64,000 nt of DNA from CAMTUH01 sp947084935 (GTDB lineage: Bacteria > Pseudomonadota > Gammaproteobacteria > Coxiellales > Coxiellaceae): positions 36,738-100,737 of the forward strand of contig CAMTUH010000005.1 in NCBI GenBank assembly GCA_947084935.1, written 5' to 3'. Below, in pieces: positions 39,689-48,876 of this stretch. Made by a program: the position numbers and the translations under genes. Every line of letters begins with the position of its first letter. Position 1 is the stretch's first letter. The notes below the pieces were generated by a model. It saw only the letters and a list, made by a program, of their open reading frames with translations, had not been told where the DNA came from and searched no databases.

Positions 39689-40624
39689 ATGAAATATAAA
39701 CTTTTAGTCCTTTCATTCGTGACGGCGGTAACCGTCAGCGCTTTTGCTGAGGCGCCCGTTGTCGATTTGTCGCAAACGGATGCGGCGCAAACAGTGGCCC
39801 AGCCTTCGACACAGTCATCCCCCACCGTCAATGCCGTTGAAATTTCACCCACGGATGCGGCTGCGACAACCGTATCGCCGACCAATGTGAATACGCCAGC
39901 TCAGTCGTCGCTGACGGACAGTCAGCGCCTGGCGCGGCTGGAACAGCAAGTGGGAAATATTGCGGGCATGAATTTGCCTCAGCAAATTAGTGAGTTGCAG
40001 CAACAATTGGCACAGCTGCGCGGTCAATTGCAGGTGCAAGAACACGATTTGAAATTACTCAATGACCAGCAACGCAATTTTTATCAAGACCTGGATCAGC
40101 GCATCAGTCAATTGAAAAGTTTAAGCGGTACGGCCACGGATCATTCGTCTAATCCGCCACCGGTGAAATCATCGGTCAATACGCCCGTGTCCGACAGCTC
40201 GGGTAACGGCCTTCAATTGAAAGATTCAAACGCATATCGGTCCGCGTTTAACTTAATCACGCAAAAAAAATACGATGAGGCTGAGACGGCGTTTCAAAAT
40301 TATTTAAACAATTACCCCAAGGGTGATTACGCAGCGAATGCGCATTATTGGCTGGGCGAAATTTACGTGCAACAGAAAAATAATAAAAATGCAGTTCAGG
40401 AATTTAATACGGTGATTACTCAATACCCTCAGTCGGCGAAGGCAGCCGATGCTAAATTGAAATTAGCCGTGATTCACGCGGATTCGGGTGATATTGCGCA
40501 AGCGCGTCGTGAGTTAATGCAAATCAAAAAACAACATCCGGGTTCTACAGCTGCGCAACTGGCCAGTATCCGCCTGCAACAGTTGGATTCCGCCACTAAA
40601 TCATCCAATACAAAAACCCAGTGA
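39689..40624 (+). CDS. cpoB: Cell division coordinator CpoB (YbgF)
   Basis: 311 residues: signal peptide, a variable Thr/Ser/Pro linker, a trimerising coiled coil (SQRLARLEQQVGNI and the following Gln-rich heptads, about residues 70-130), then TPR repeats from about 175 (AYRSAFNLITQKKYDEAETAF, quoted up to its first 20). Periplasmic protein coordinating PBP1B with the Tol machine. Starts two bases after pal; its stop overlaps the queE start. Confidence 0.92.
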   Translation: MKYKLLVLSFVTAVTVSAFAEAPVVDLSQTDAAQTVAQPSTQSSPTVNAVEISPTDAAATTVSPTNVNTPAQSSLTDSQRLARLEQQVGNIAGMNLPQQISELQQQLAQLRGQLQVQEHDLKLLNDQQRNFYQDLDQRISQLKSLSGTATDHSSNPPPVKSSVNTPVSDSSGNGLQLKDSNAYRSAFNLITQKKYDEAETAFQNYLNNYPKGDYAANAHYWLGEIYVQQKNNKNAVQEFNTVITQYPQSAKAADAKLKLAVIHADSGDIAQARRELMQIKKQHPGSTAAQLASIRLQQLDSATKSSNTKTQ

Positions 40625-41262
40625 TTCAATTGCGTATTACCGAAATTTTTTTTTCACTGCAAGGTGAAACAAGAACGGTGGGCTTGCCCACCGTTTTCAT
40701 TCGCTTAACCGGATGTCCTCTTCGTTGTGGCTATTGCGATACGGCGTATGCGTTTCATGGAGGAAAATCTTTTACCCTCCCAGAAATTCTCTCTTGCGTT
40801 GCAGAATATCAGCCGCGGTACGTAACCGTAACCGGTGGTGAACCTTTGGCGCAACCGGATTGCCTTGAATTGTTAACAGCTTTGTGCGATGTCGGTTACA
40901 CCGTTTCCTTGGAAACCAGTGGCGCCTTGGACGTTGCGGGTGTTGATCCGCGCGTGGTTAAAATAGTCGATATAAAAACACCGGGATCTCAGGAAGTGCA
41001 TCGCAATCGTTACGAAAATATTGATTATTTATTACCGCACGATCAAATTAAATTTGTGATTTGTGATCGCGAGGATTATGAGTGGTCGAAACAAATGTTG
41101 TCTCATTATCGACTGTCCGATCGCTGCGAGGTGTTGTTTTCGCCGAGTTTTCAGCAGATGGACAACAAATCGCTGGCCGATTGGATTTTACAGGATCGTT
41201 TGCCGGTACGGTTCCAAGTGCAATTACATAAATATATTTGGGGTGATGTGCGGGGGAAATAA
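40621..41262 (+). CDS. queE: 7-carboxy-7-deazaguanine synthase QueE
   Basis: 213 residues with a GTG start overlapping the cpoB stop (GTGA). Radical-SAM motif in GCPLRCGYCDTAY (CxxxCxxC), substrate-binding SLQGE near the N terminus, and VTVTGGEPLAQPD. It makes CDG from CPH4 in queuosine synthesis. queE after cpoB is common in Pseudomonas and Legionella. Confidence 0.94.
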   Translation: MIQLRITEIFFSLQGETRTVGLPTVFIRLTGCPLRCGYCDTAYAFHGGKSFTLPEILSCVAEYQPRYVTVTGGEPLAQPDCLELLTALCDVGYTVSLETSGALDVAGVDPRVVKIVDIKTPGSQEVHRNRYENIDYLLPHDQIKFVICDREDYEWSKQMLSHYRLSDRCEVLFSPSFQQMDNKSLADWILQDRLPVRFQVQLHKYIWGDVRGK

Positions 41263-41280
41263 AAAATGGAGCGAACTCAG

Positions 41281-41375
41281 CACCGAAGTGGGGGGGCCCT
41301 TTTTCCGGCAATTGCTGGTCGGGCTACGCCCGCCTGCGCTTTATTTGCCTGCAAAAGGGTCCCCCCACTTCGGTG
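41281..41375. repeat. 95-bp inverted-repeat element, CACCGAAGTGGGG type (complete copy)
   Basis: Ends CACCGAAGTGGGGGGGCCC and GGGTCCCCCCACTTCGGTG are inverted repeats. The interior has TTTTTCCGGCAA, a GGGCTACGCCC hairpin and GCGCTTTATTTGCCTGC. Close relatives lie at 8138-8170 (partial) and 63738-63917 (longer). No coding capacity; resembles a non-autonomous miniature element. It separates the convergent queE and methyltransferase genes. Confidence 0.75.
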
Positions 41376-41390
41376 CTCGCTGAGCTTAGA

Positions 41391-41936
41391 TTAAATCACC
41401 CGAAAAACATCAATGCGGGCGGGAGGAATATTCCACCACACGCGCGTGGTGGCGATTTTCTTAAATCGCGGTATTTTCTCAAAAACACTTTTTTTAATTC
41501 CGTAGGTATATTGAATATAATAAGCCCCTGGATTTAATATTTTTGCAATTTGTTCGATAATACGATCCCTCTCTTCTGGGCGTAGCACGAGTAAAGGTAA
41601 GCTGGACACGATCGCATTAATTTTATTTTTTTCACCATCGACTAAATTAAATAAATCTTTCGCATTGCCTTGAATGACTTTTATTTGTGGAAAATGTTCG
41701 CGCAATATCTGAGCCAGGTCTTCTGAATTTTCGACGATGATAATTCGGTGGTGTGCAATACCGTGCTGCAACAAGGCTTTTGTAATGACACCGGTACCGG
41801 CGCCCAACTCAAGCACGTAGTCTTCGCTGCTCACCGGAGCGTAGGCGGCGATTTTACGGGCCAGTGCTTTAGAGCTTGGTAACACCGAGCCGATGGAGCG
41901 AGGATTTTTTAACAACGCTTTGTAAAATGACCACAT
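41391..41936 (-). CDS. SAM-dependent methyltransferase, PmtA-like
   Basis: 181 residues of class I fold. FYKALLKNPRSIGSVLPSSKALARKIA matches the characteristic N-terminal pattern of phospholipid N-methyltransferase relatives (GSVLPSSKALARKI quoted as the core). Motif I is LELGAGTGVITKALL, and IVSSLPLLVL carries the equivalent of motif IV. True PmtA would methylate phosphatidylethanolamine toward phosphatidylcholine; other members have unknown substrates. The gene is divergent from clpB. Confidence 0.75.
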   Translation of the reverse strand: MWSFYKALLKNPRSIGSVLPSSKALARKIAAYAPVSSEDYVLELGAGTGVITKALLQHGIAHHRIIIVENSEDLAQILREHFPQIKVIQGNAKDLFNLVDGEKNKINAIVSSLPLLVLRPEERDRIIEQIAKILNPGAYYIQYTYGIKKSVFEKIPRFKKIATTRVWWNIPPARIDVFRVI

Positions 41937-41982
41937 GAGTTACTGCTGCTTTGTTTTATTTTTGACTGTCTTCTATATAATA

Positions 41983-42010
41983 GTTGAAATCTGCAGTCAA
42001 TGCCCACATT
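41983..42010 (+). promoter_or_regulatory. Sigma-32-type heat-shock promoter of clpB
   Basis: GTTGAAA (41983-41989), 13-base spacer and CCCACATT (42003-42010): the same geometry as before groES. The clpB ATG is 58 bases downstream. A TATAAT at 41976-41981 may be a second, sigma-70-type -10 element. Confidence 0.65.
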
Positions 42011-42067
42011 AACATAGGATGACGAATGGGTTATAGTGGCACGACTGATTGTGTCGGAGACTCTGTA

Positions 42068-44644
42068 ATGCGAATGGATAAATTTACGACGATGTTTCAA
42101 ACGGCCCTCGCCGATGCCCAATCCCTGGCGGTAGGTCGCGATCAACAATATATCGAACCAGTGCACGTGATGAAAGTGCTGCTGGAACAGGAACACGGCA
42201 CGGTTGCTCCCGTGTTACAACAATCCAACGTGAATCTTCCGCTGCTGATTGATGGGCTGGATAAAGCCATGGATGCATTGCCTCGCGTGGAAGGGACGGC
42301 GGGGGAAGTGCACGTTTCTCGTGAATTGGCTCAAATCCTCACGTTAATGGATAAGTTTGCGCAACACAATCACGATCAATACATTTCATCCGAGTTATTT
42401 ATTCCTGCTGCGTTAGAAGCCAAAGGTCGTTTGCGTGAAATTTTGGAAAAAGCCGGCGCGAATAAAAAGATCATCGAAAATAATATTAAAAAACTACGCG
42501 GCGGTGAGCGGGTGACGGAAGCGGGCGCGGAAGGTCAACGACAAGCGCTGGATAAATACACGATTGATCTCACGGAAAAAGCCGAATTGGGGAAATTGGA
42601 TCCCGTTATTGGTCGGGATGAAGAAATTCGCCGCACCATCCAAGTGTTGCAGCGCCGTACGAAAAACAATCCCGTGTTGATCGGTGAACCCGGCGTCGGT
42701 AAAACTGCGATCGTGGAAGGATTGGCATTGCGCATTGTAAACGGAGAAGTGCCAGAAGGCCTTAAAAATAAGCGTTTATTGGCCCTGGACATGGGTTCCT
42801 TAATCGCAGGTGCGAAATTTCGCGGTGAATTTGAAGAGCGCTTAAAATCCGTTTTAAAAGAACTGGGCAAACAAGAAGGCCGAATTATTTTATTTATTGA
42901 TGAATTGCACACAATGGTGGGTGCGGGCAAAGCCGAGGGCGCGATCGACGCCGGCAATATGCTAAAACCTGCTTTGGCGCGCGGTGAATTGCATTGCGTC
43001 GGTGCAACGACTTTAGACGAGTATCGAAAATACATTGAAAAAGATGCGGCTCTGGAGCGCCGTTTTCAGAAAGTGTTGGTGGATGAACCCAGCGTGGAAG
43101 ATACGATCGCCATCTTGCGCGGATTAAAAGAACGCTACGAAGTTCATCACGGCGTTGAAATTACCGATCCTGCCATTGTAGCGGCCGCGGTCTTGTCGCA
43201 TCGGTATATTACCGACCGTAATTTGCCGGATAAAGCCATCGATTTGGTCGATGAAGCGGCGAGCCAAATTCGCATGGAGATGGATTCAAAACCGGTAGAA
43301 TTGGATCGCCTGGAACGACGCCTGATCCAATTAAAAATTGAACGAGAAGCCTTGAAGAAAGAAAGCGATGTGGCCTCCAAGAAGCGGTTAACCGATCTCG
43401 AGAAAGAAATCAAAAAAGTAGAGAAAGAATATTCGGATTTAGAAGAAGTGTGGAAATCCGAAAAAGCGAGCTTGCAGGGTGCGCAACAAATCAAAGAGGA
43501 ATTGGAAAAAGCAAAAATAGAATTAGACGCCGCGCGTCGTGCGACGGACCTTGGGCGCATGTCTGAATTGCAGTACGGCATCATTCCTGATCTGGAGAAA
43601 AAATTAAAAGAAGCCTCAGAAAAAGAGCCAAAAGTTCAGGGACACAAGCTGCTGCGCAACAAAGTCACGGAAGAAGAGGTTGCGGAAGTCGTGTCAAAAT
43701 GGACGCATATTCCCGTATCAAAAATGCTGGAAAGCGAACGCGAAAAACTGCTGCACATGGAAGAAGCTCTGCACAAACGCGTCATCGGACAAGACGAAGC
43801 CATCAGTGCCGTTTCCAATGCGATTCGTCGTTCGCGCGCGGGATTGTCCGATCCCAATCGCCCCATTGGTTCCTTTTTATTTTTAGGGCCAACGGGCGTC
43901 GGTAAAACCGAGCTGTGCAAAGCGCTGGCGGCGTTTCTTTTTGATACCGACGAAGCCATGGTGCGTATCGATATGTCGGAATTTATGGAGAAACATTCCG
44001 TGGCGCGACTCATTGGCGCCCCGCCCGGCTACGTAGGCTACGAAGAAGGGGGTTATCTGACGGAGGCTATTCGTCGTCGGCCTTATTCGGTTATTTTATT
44101 GGATGAAGTGGAGAAAGCGCATAACGACGTGTTTAATATCTTGTTGCAGGTATTAGACGACGGTCGTTTGACCGATGGACAAGGGCGAACGGTGGATTTT
44201 CGTAATGCGGTGGTGGTGATGACGTCTAATCTTGGATCAGCAATTATTCAGGAATTTGCGACAGAAAACTACGACACGATGAAAAAAGCCGTCATGGAAG
44301 TGGTGACGCAGAATTTTCGTCCGGAGTTTATTAACCGCGTGGATGAGATGGTTGTCTTTCACGTGCTTCAAGAAAAACAAATTCGGGAAATCGCCGCCAT
44401 CCAGATTGCGCGCATACAAAAACGCCTGAAAGAAAAGGATTACACGCTTGAACTCAGCACAGAAGTTTTGGAATACCTGGCCCAATTGGGTTATGACCCG
44501 GTTTACGGAGCACGTCCGCTGAAACGCGTGCTGCAACACTATCTAGAGAACCCCTTGGCGCAATCGATTTTACAAGGGAAATTCTTACCCGGCGCAACTA
44601 TTAAGGCAGAAAAGAAAGGCGATCGGATTGAATTCGTGGCATGA
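42068..44644 (+). CDS. clpB: ATP-dependent disaggregase ClpB
   Basis: 858 residues from the ATG at 42068, which has GGAG upstream and gives [18 protein letters not shown] as in other ClpB; the frame extends 14 codons further upstream without support. N-terminal domain, first AAA+ with [13 protein letters not shown] (Walker A), a coiled-coil middle domain (about 400-525), and second AAA+ with [14 protein letters not shown]. With DnaK it rescues aggregated proteins. Confidence 0.97.
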   Translation: MRMDKFTTMFQTALADAQSLAVGRDQQYIEPVHVMKVLLEQEHGTVAPVLQQSNVNLPLLIDGLDKAMDALPRVEGTAGEVHVSRELAQILTLMDKFAQHNHDQYISSELFIPAALEAKGRLREILEKAGANKKIIENNIKKLRGGERVTEAGAEGQRQALDKYTIDLTEKAELGKLDPVIGRDEEIRRTIQVLQRRTKNNPVLIGEPGVGKTAIVEGLALRIVNGEVPEGLKNKRLLALDMGSLIAGAKFRGEFEERLKSVLKELGKQEGRIILFIDELHTMVGAGKAEGAIDAGNMLKPALARGELHCVGATTLDEYRKYIEKDAALERRFQKVLVDEPSVEDTIAILRGLKERYEVHHGVEITDPAIVAAAVLSHRYITDRNLPDKAIDLVDEAASQIRMEMDSKPVELDRLERRLIQLKIEREALKKESDVASKKRLTDLEKEIKKVEKEYSDLEEVWKSEKASLQGAQQIKEELEKAKIELDAARRATDLGRMSELQYGIIPDLEKKLKEASEKEPKVQGHKLLRNKVTEEEVAEVVSKWTHIPVSKMLESEREKLLHMEEALHKRVIGQDEAISAVSNAIRRSRAGLSDPNRPIGSFLFLGPTGVGKTELCKALAAFLFDTDEAMVRIDMSEFMEKHSVARLIGAPPGYVGYEEGGYLTEAIRRRPYSVILLDEVEKAHNDVFNILLQVLDDGRLTDGQGRTVDFRNAVVVMTSNLGSAIIQEFATENYDTMKKAVMEVVTQNFRPEFINRVDEMVVFHVLQEKQIREIAAIQIARIQKRLKEKDYTLELSTEVLEYLAQLGYDPVYGARPLKRVLQHYLENPLAQSILQGKFLPGATIKAEKKGDRIEFVA

Positions 44645-44692
44645 CTTCGGATACAAAAGCGAGGGCAGCTTGCAAAATGAGAGCCCGTCATT

Positions 44693-45823
44693 TTAAATCC
44701 AATACTTCAAATACAACACCAAACGACCCAAAAAGCGCTGTCGGCGCGGTCGCCACTGATGCCAACCCTCGAGCGATAATTCACTGGATTCTTTTATGTC
44801 TTCGAGGAATTGATTTTCCAAGGTTTGTTTTGCATCCGGCGAAGAAATATTGACGTCGGCCTCTAAATCGTGGAGCAGGCTGCGGTGGTTTAAATTACTG
44901 GATCCAATCAACATCCAGTCGTCGAGAATTAAGGATTTTGCGTGCAGCATACTGGGCAGGTATTCGAATATGCGCGCACCGGCTTTCAATAACGCGTAAT
45001 AAAACGTGGAAGAGGCCCACGGCATCATCATCACGTCGGATTTGCGCGGCAGCAGGATTCGCACATCAATTTTTTTTTGGGCCGCATCCGTTATTTTTTT
45101 TAAAAGAAAATTATCCGGCACAAAATAAGCATTCGTAATCCAAATACGTTGCTTGCAATGCGCCATTTTACGTAATAACTGCTTATGCAGAATTCGACGG
45201 CGATGGCGTGTGTAGTTCAAACGGATGGGAGGGTCTTTTCGGACTTGGCGAAAAGCATCTCGCAGTCGTTCTTTGATGGTGCGGTGATTCCACGCGACGT
45301 CGAATGCTTTATTTAATTCATCGAGGTTAATTCCTTGAATGCGAACCGAGGTGTCTCGCCAACCGTCGCCGCCGCTTTCTTTATTAAGGTGTTGTTTCCC
45401 GATATTGAAGCTGCCGATGTAGGCAGTGTGATTGTCGATGATGCACACTTTTCGATGATTGCGAAAATTAATTTTCAAGAAGAAATAAATCCATTTTAAT
45501 AACAACGGCAATTTTACGACGGAGCGGCTCCAGTCCCACAAATGCCACGGAAAAGGATGGAATACTTTTGTGGTTACACCGGCTTCTTCGAGCAGATTGG
45601 CGAAATTTGCGCTCCAGAATGGCGAGCCCGCGCCGTCCACCATCACGCGAACTTTTACGCTGCGTTTGGCAGCATCGGCAAGAGCCAGTGCGACTCGCTT
45701 GCCCAACGGGTCGTTGTAAAACGCATACGTTTCTAAATCAATCTGATTTTGTGCGTTATGAATATCTTGGATGAAAGATTCAAAATGATGAACGCCATCG
45801 GTGAAAATAGTTTCATTCTTCAT
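44693..45823 (-). CDS. Phospholipase D-type cardiolipin synthase
   Basis: 376 residues from the ATG at 45823. Two HKD motifs: NHRKVCIIDNHTAYIGSFN and LHAKSLILDDWMLIGSSN, each HxKxxxxD followed by GSxN. No N-terminal membrane segment, but a hydrophobic patch (LPLLLKWIYFFLK) near residue 105, similar to ClsB. Expected to condense phosphatidylglycerol or PE to cardiolipin. Overlaps the end of the DUF3579 gene upstream by 11 bp. Position near pssA suits phospholipid metabolism. Confidence 0.85.
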   Translation of the reverse strand: MKNETIFTDGVHHFESFIQDIHNAQNQIDLETYAFYNDPLGKRVALALADAAKRSVKVRVMVDGAGSPFWSANFANLLEEAGVTTKVFHPFPWHLWDWSRSVVKLPLLLKWIYFFLKINFRNHRKVCIIDNHTAYIGSFNIGKQHLNKESGGDGWRDTSVRIQGINLDELNKAFDVAWNHRTIKERLRDAFRQVRKDPPIRLNYTRHRRRILHKQLLRKMAHCKQRIWITNAYFVPDNFLLKKITDAAQKKIDVRILLPRKSDVMMMPWASSTFYYALLKAGARIFEYLPSMLHAKSLILDDWMLIGSSNLNHRSLLHDLEADVNISSPDAKQTLENQFLEDIKESSELSLEGWHQWRPRRQRFLGRLVLYLKYWI

Positions 45824-46088
45824 CTTCGTCGCAAATCCGTAATTTATTTTCCTTCGCAAATTTCATGATGGAATTGAATAGTTCGGGATTCGTCTCTTGG
45901 AGGTGAGGGTCAAGGATAACGCATTTATGCCCTCCTTTCATGGACGGCTGCAGCATGGGGGAGTAATGGATACGGCGCTTGCGGAACGTGGACAATCCTC
46001 CACTCATGCGTTCGGCCCAATCGGTGGGTCTAAAGGTTTCTCCAGTTTCCGTCACCCCTTCGATGATGATTCGTTTTTTATCTGTCAT
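45813..46088 (-). CDS. DUF3579 domain-containing protein
   Basis: 91 residues. The motif GETFRPTDWAERMSGGLSTF and HYSPMLQPSMKGGHKCV are typical of DUF3579, a small cytoplasmic beta/gammaproteobacterial family of unknown function. Ends with an acidic DEDEE tail. Co-directional and overlapping with the phospholipase-D gene. Confidence 0.8.
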   Translation of the reverse strand: MTDKKRIIIEGVTETGETFRPTDWAERMSGGLSTFRKRRIHYSPMLQPSMKGGHKCVILDPHLQETNPELFNSIMKFAKENKLRICDEDEE

Positions 46089-46232
46089 TTTTCTGGTACT
46101 GCCATCAAGTGGCTGTCATGGTATAGTAAGCTGGTATTATAACACCAGCAATACCAGGTGAATAATTTTTAACATGATTTTGATTCTTAAAAATATTCCT
46201 TCTGACCTTTCCTGCCAGAGGCAGAGGTTGTA

Positions 46233-47015
46233 ATGACGGCAGAACAAAAGCAACGAAAACTGGGCCGACGACGGGCTCGCGGCATTTATCTGCTCCCGAA
46301 TTTGTTTACCATCGGCGCCATGTTCGCAGGATTTTATGCCATCGTGGCGGCGATGAAGGGCCGCTATGAGAGTGCCGCTGTTGCCATTTTCGTAGCCGTC
46401 GTATTGGACGGCTTAGATGGGCGAATCGCGCGACTGTTGCACGCCCAGAGTGAATTCGGCGCTCAACTGGATAGTTTGTCGGACATGCTGAGCTTCGGTA
46501 TTGCGCCGGCGTTGGTGATGTACACGTGGTCTTTGGCGGTAATGGGGAAGGCGGGGTGGCTGGCCGCGTTTGTGTATGCCGTTTGCACCGCGCTTCGATT
46601 GGCTCGTTTTAACGTGCAAGCAAAAAAAGTCGACAAGCGGTATTTTCAGGGGTTGGCAACTCCCGCTGCGGCGATGCTGGTCGCGAGTATTGTTTGGGTA
46701 TGCAGTGGTTATGATATTACTGGAGAAAGCATTGCTCTTCTGATGTCCATCGTTGCAGTGGTGCTGGGGTTATTGAAAGTGAGCACGGTTCGCTACCGCA
46801 GCTTTAAAGATTTGGATCTCCGTAATCGAGTGCCGTTTATTGCCATTTTAGTGGCGGTATTGGTTTTAGTATTAGTTTCCTTTGATCCGCCGGATATTTT
46901 ATTGTTACTCACGTTTTTGTACGTGATTTCGGGGCCAATTAGTACGTTGTGGGCCATTCGTCAGCGGCGCCAGCAAAAGAAAAAATCCAAAATGCAACCG
47001 CATTCATTGTCATGA
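46233..47015 (+). CDS. pssA: CDP-diacylglycerol-serine O-phosphatidyltransferase PssA
   Basis: 260 residues, polytopic CDP-alcohol phosphatidyltransferase. The catalytic motif is VLDGLDGRIAR followed by GAQLDSLSD (DxxDGxxAR...GxxxDxxxD). It makes phosphatidylserine, the precursor of PE. An extended -10-like TGGTATAGT at 46119-46127 lies 106 bases upstream. Its stop overlaps nadC (ATGA). Confidence 0.93.
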   Translation: MTAEQKQRKLGRRRARGIYLLPNLFTIGAMFAGFYAIVAAMKGRYESAAVAIFVAVVLDGLDGRIARLLHAQSEFGAQLDSLSDMLSFGIAPALVMYTWSLAVMGKAGWLAAFVYAVCTALRLARFNVQAKKVDKRYFQGLATPAAAMLVASIVWVCSGYDITGESIALLMSIVAVVLGLLKVSTVRYRSFKDLDLRNRVPFIAILVAVLVLVLVSFDPPDILLLLTFLYVISGPISTLWAIRQRRQQKKKSKMQPHSLS

Positions 47016-47839
47016 ATAAAAACATTATTGAAGCTGCCGTTCGTGCCAGTCTGGATGAAGATGTTGGCAGCGGCGATATTACCGCAGAATTAATTCCAAA
47101 GGATCGGCGTGCGACGGCAACGATTATTTCACACGAGCCCGCTGTTTTATGCGGTATTCCTTGGGCTGAAATGGTTTATCGTTGCATTGATCCGAGCGTT
47201 TCCATCGCTTGGAAAGCGCGCGACGGCGATACTATTGAAGCTAAACAAATCATTGCTACGGTAACGGGACCGGCGCGGGCTTTGGTTACCGGTGAACGCT
47301 CTGCAGTAAATTGGTTACAGACGTTGTCTGGAACGGCTACGCAAGTAAAGCGTTATTTAAATCAACTCACGTCTGAAAACGTTCGTTTATTAGATACTCG
47401 GAAAACCATTCCGGGACTGCGTTACGCTCAAAAATACGCGGTGCGGTGCGCGGGCGGCGTGAATCACCGAATGGGCTTGTACGATGCCTTTTTAATTAAG
47501 GAGAATCACATTATGGCGTGTGGCTCCATTAAAAAAGCCATTCAGCAAGCACGCATCCATCACCCGGATAAATCGGTTGAAATTGAAGTGGAAAATCTCG
47601 ATGAATTACAACAAGCCTTGGACGCACGTGCGGATATTATTTTATTAGATAATTTTGAATTATCGAGCCTGTCGGAGGCCGTGCGCATAACGGCAGGGCA
47701 TGCAAAACTCGAAGTTTCGGGAGGGGTTTCCCTTGAAAATATCGCAGCGATCGCAAAAACCGGTGTGGATTATATTTCCGTGGGATCGTTGACCAAACAC
47801 ATTCACGCCATCGATATGGCGATGCGGATTGATGGCTAA
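47012..47839 (+). CDS. nadC: Nicotinate-nucleotide pyrophosphorylase (carboxylating) NadC
   Basis: 275 residues from the ATG at 47012 overlapping the pssA stop by four bases. Motifs: DTRKTIPGLRYAQKYAVRCAGG split as DTRKTIPGLRYAQKYAV, GVNHRMGLYDAFLIKENH, and LEVSGGVSLENI. It converts quinolinate and PRPP to nicotinate mononucleotide. nadB lies 3 kb away at 50.8 kb. Confidence 0.95.
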   Translation: MNKNIIEAAVRASLDEDVGSGDITAELIPKDRRATATIISHEPAVLCGIPWAEMVYRCIDPSVSIAWKARDGDTIEAKQIIATVTGPARALVTGERSAVNWLQTLSGTATQVKRYLNQLTSENVRLLDTRKTIPGLRYAQKYAVRCAGGVNHRMGLYDAFLIKENHIMACGSIKKAIQQARIHHPDKSVEIEVENLDELQQALDARADIILLDNFELSSLSEAVRITAGHAKLEVSGGVSLENIAAIAKTGVDYISVGSLTKHIHAIDMAMRIDG

Positions 47840-47842
47840 ATA

Positions 47843-47918
47843 TGGCGTCCCCGACGGGATTCGAACCCGTGTTACTGCCGTGAAAGGGCAATGTCCTAGG
47901 CCTCTAGACGACGGGGAC
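47843..47918 (-). tRNA. tRNA-Glu (anticodon TTC)
   Basis: On the minus strand it begins GTCCCCGTCGTCTAGAGG, has the anticodon loop CCTTTCA with TTC, the T arm GGGTTCGAATCCC, and ends GGGGACGCCA with the CCA encoded. 76 bases. Three bases separate its 3' end from the nadC stop. Confidence 0.97.
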
Positions 47919-47923
47919 CTAAC

Positions 47924-48064
47924 GCCTCTCGTTAAATTCTACTAGGCTGGGCATACCTCGTCGATTTTCTGTGCTTCGCTGCTCACATACTTCAATGTAT
48001 GCTGCGCTGCGATGCTCGAAAATCAACGAGTTCTGCCTCAGCCTAGCGAATTTAAACGAGAGGC
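47924..48064. repeat. 141-bp imperfect inverted repeat between two tRNA genes
   Basis: Outer arms GCCTCTCGTT and AACGAGAGGC, then AGGCTG/CAGCCT, CTCGT/ACGAG and GATTTTC/GAAAATC, with CATAC...GTATG at the centre, forming one long hairpin with small bulges. Fills the space between tRNA-Ala and tRNA-Glu. Confidence 0.75.
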
Positions 48065-48070
48065 TGTATC

Positions 48071-48143
<73 letters not shown>

Positions 48144-48191
48144 ATGGCGAGTGGGCATTCTAGGGGGGCGGGGAGGTAGTGTCAACAGGCC

Positions 48192-48872
48192 CTAGCGTTC
48201 GGAAACCCCAAAGCAATCGCGGTAGAAAAGGGCGAAGATGTTGGTGATCAAGGGTGCTATCCAAATAAATCCAATAAGAGCGGTAAAAACGCCAATCAAA
48301 AACAGAATTCCAATCGCGATTGAAAGGGCAATTACTTTGCCGATATGCAGCACCACTGCTTTAGTGGCCTTTCCGAGCGCAGGGAAAAGAATCATTTTCT
48401 GATCCGCGATTAACATCGCGCTGAACACTCCTATCATCAACAGAGCCATTTCAACAAAAACGAGAATAACGCGCACCGTCCAAGACGGAATCATGAAGAG
48501 CGCGCAAGAAACGACAGTTAACAACGCCGTGAGCAAAAATAATTGAGCCATCAGGGGGAGCTGATAATACGAAAACACATGAGAAGCTTTGATGGGCTTC
48601 TTGACGCTGTGATGCAGGGCCAGCATGAGAATACCCAAACCCGTCGGCAACGTGAAATAACCAATAATAAGCGACATCAGAAAATACGTGGGATAAGGGA
48701 TTCCCACCCGGATTCCCAGAAAGTGAATCGGAGAGGTCACTAACGTGAGCAAAACAAAGATACAAAAAGCGTATAAAACGGCGAGCCAAAACGTGCCCTT
48801 AAAGCCGTGGACGTAATGCCATGCTTCACTCAATAAACCACGTTGGCGGGTAATCAATTTCGGTTTAGTCAC
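48192..48872 (-). CDS. Polytopic membrane protein (YciC/BPSS1780-like), copy 1
   Basis: 226 residues with about six hydrophobic segments (FWLAVLYAFCIFVLLTLV, YFLMSLIIGYFTLPTGLGI, AQLFLLTALLTVVSCALFM and further). The start GLLSEAWHYVHGFKGTFW and the end FIWIAPLITNIFALFYRD match the gene upstream (EMVGEAWRAVHGFKAPFW; IWFLPLINNLYGALYR), so the two are tandem paralogues. Function unknown; related families are annotated only as integral membrane proteins. Confidence 0.75.
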   Translation of the reverse strand: MTKPKLITRQRGLLSEAWHYVHGFKGTFWLAVLYAFCIFVLLTLVTSPIHFLGIRVGIPYPTYFLMSLIIGYFTLPTGLGILMLALHHSVKKPIKASHVFSYYQLPLMAQLFLLTALLTVVSCALFMIPSWTVRVILVFVEMALLMIGVFSAMLIADQKMILFPALGKATKAVVLHIGKVIALSIAIGILFLIGVFTALIGFIWIAPLITNIFALFYRDCFGVSER

Positions 48873-48876
48873 GCGA

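Noticed and set aside
41063..41383. 106-codon plus-strand frame covering the end of queE and the 95-bp repeat
   Set aside because: Out of frame with QueE and made mostly of the inverted-repeat element.
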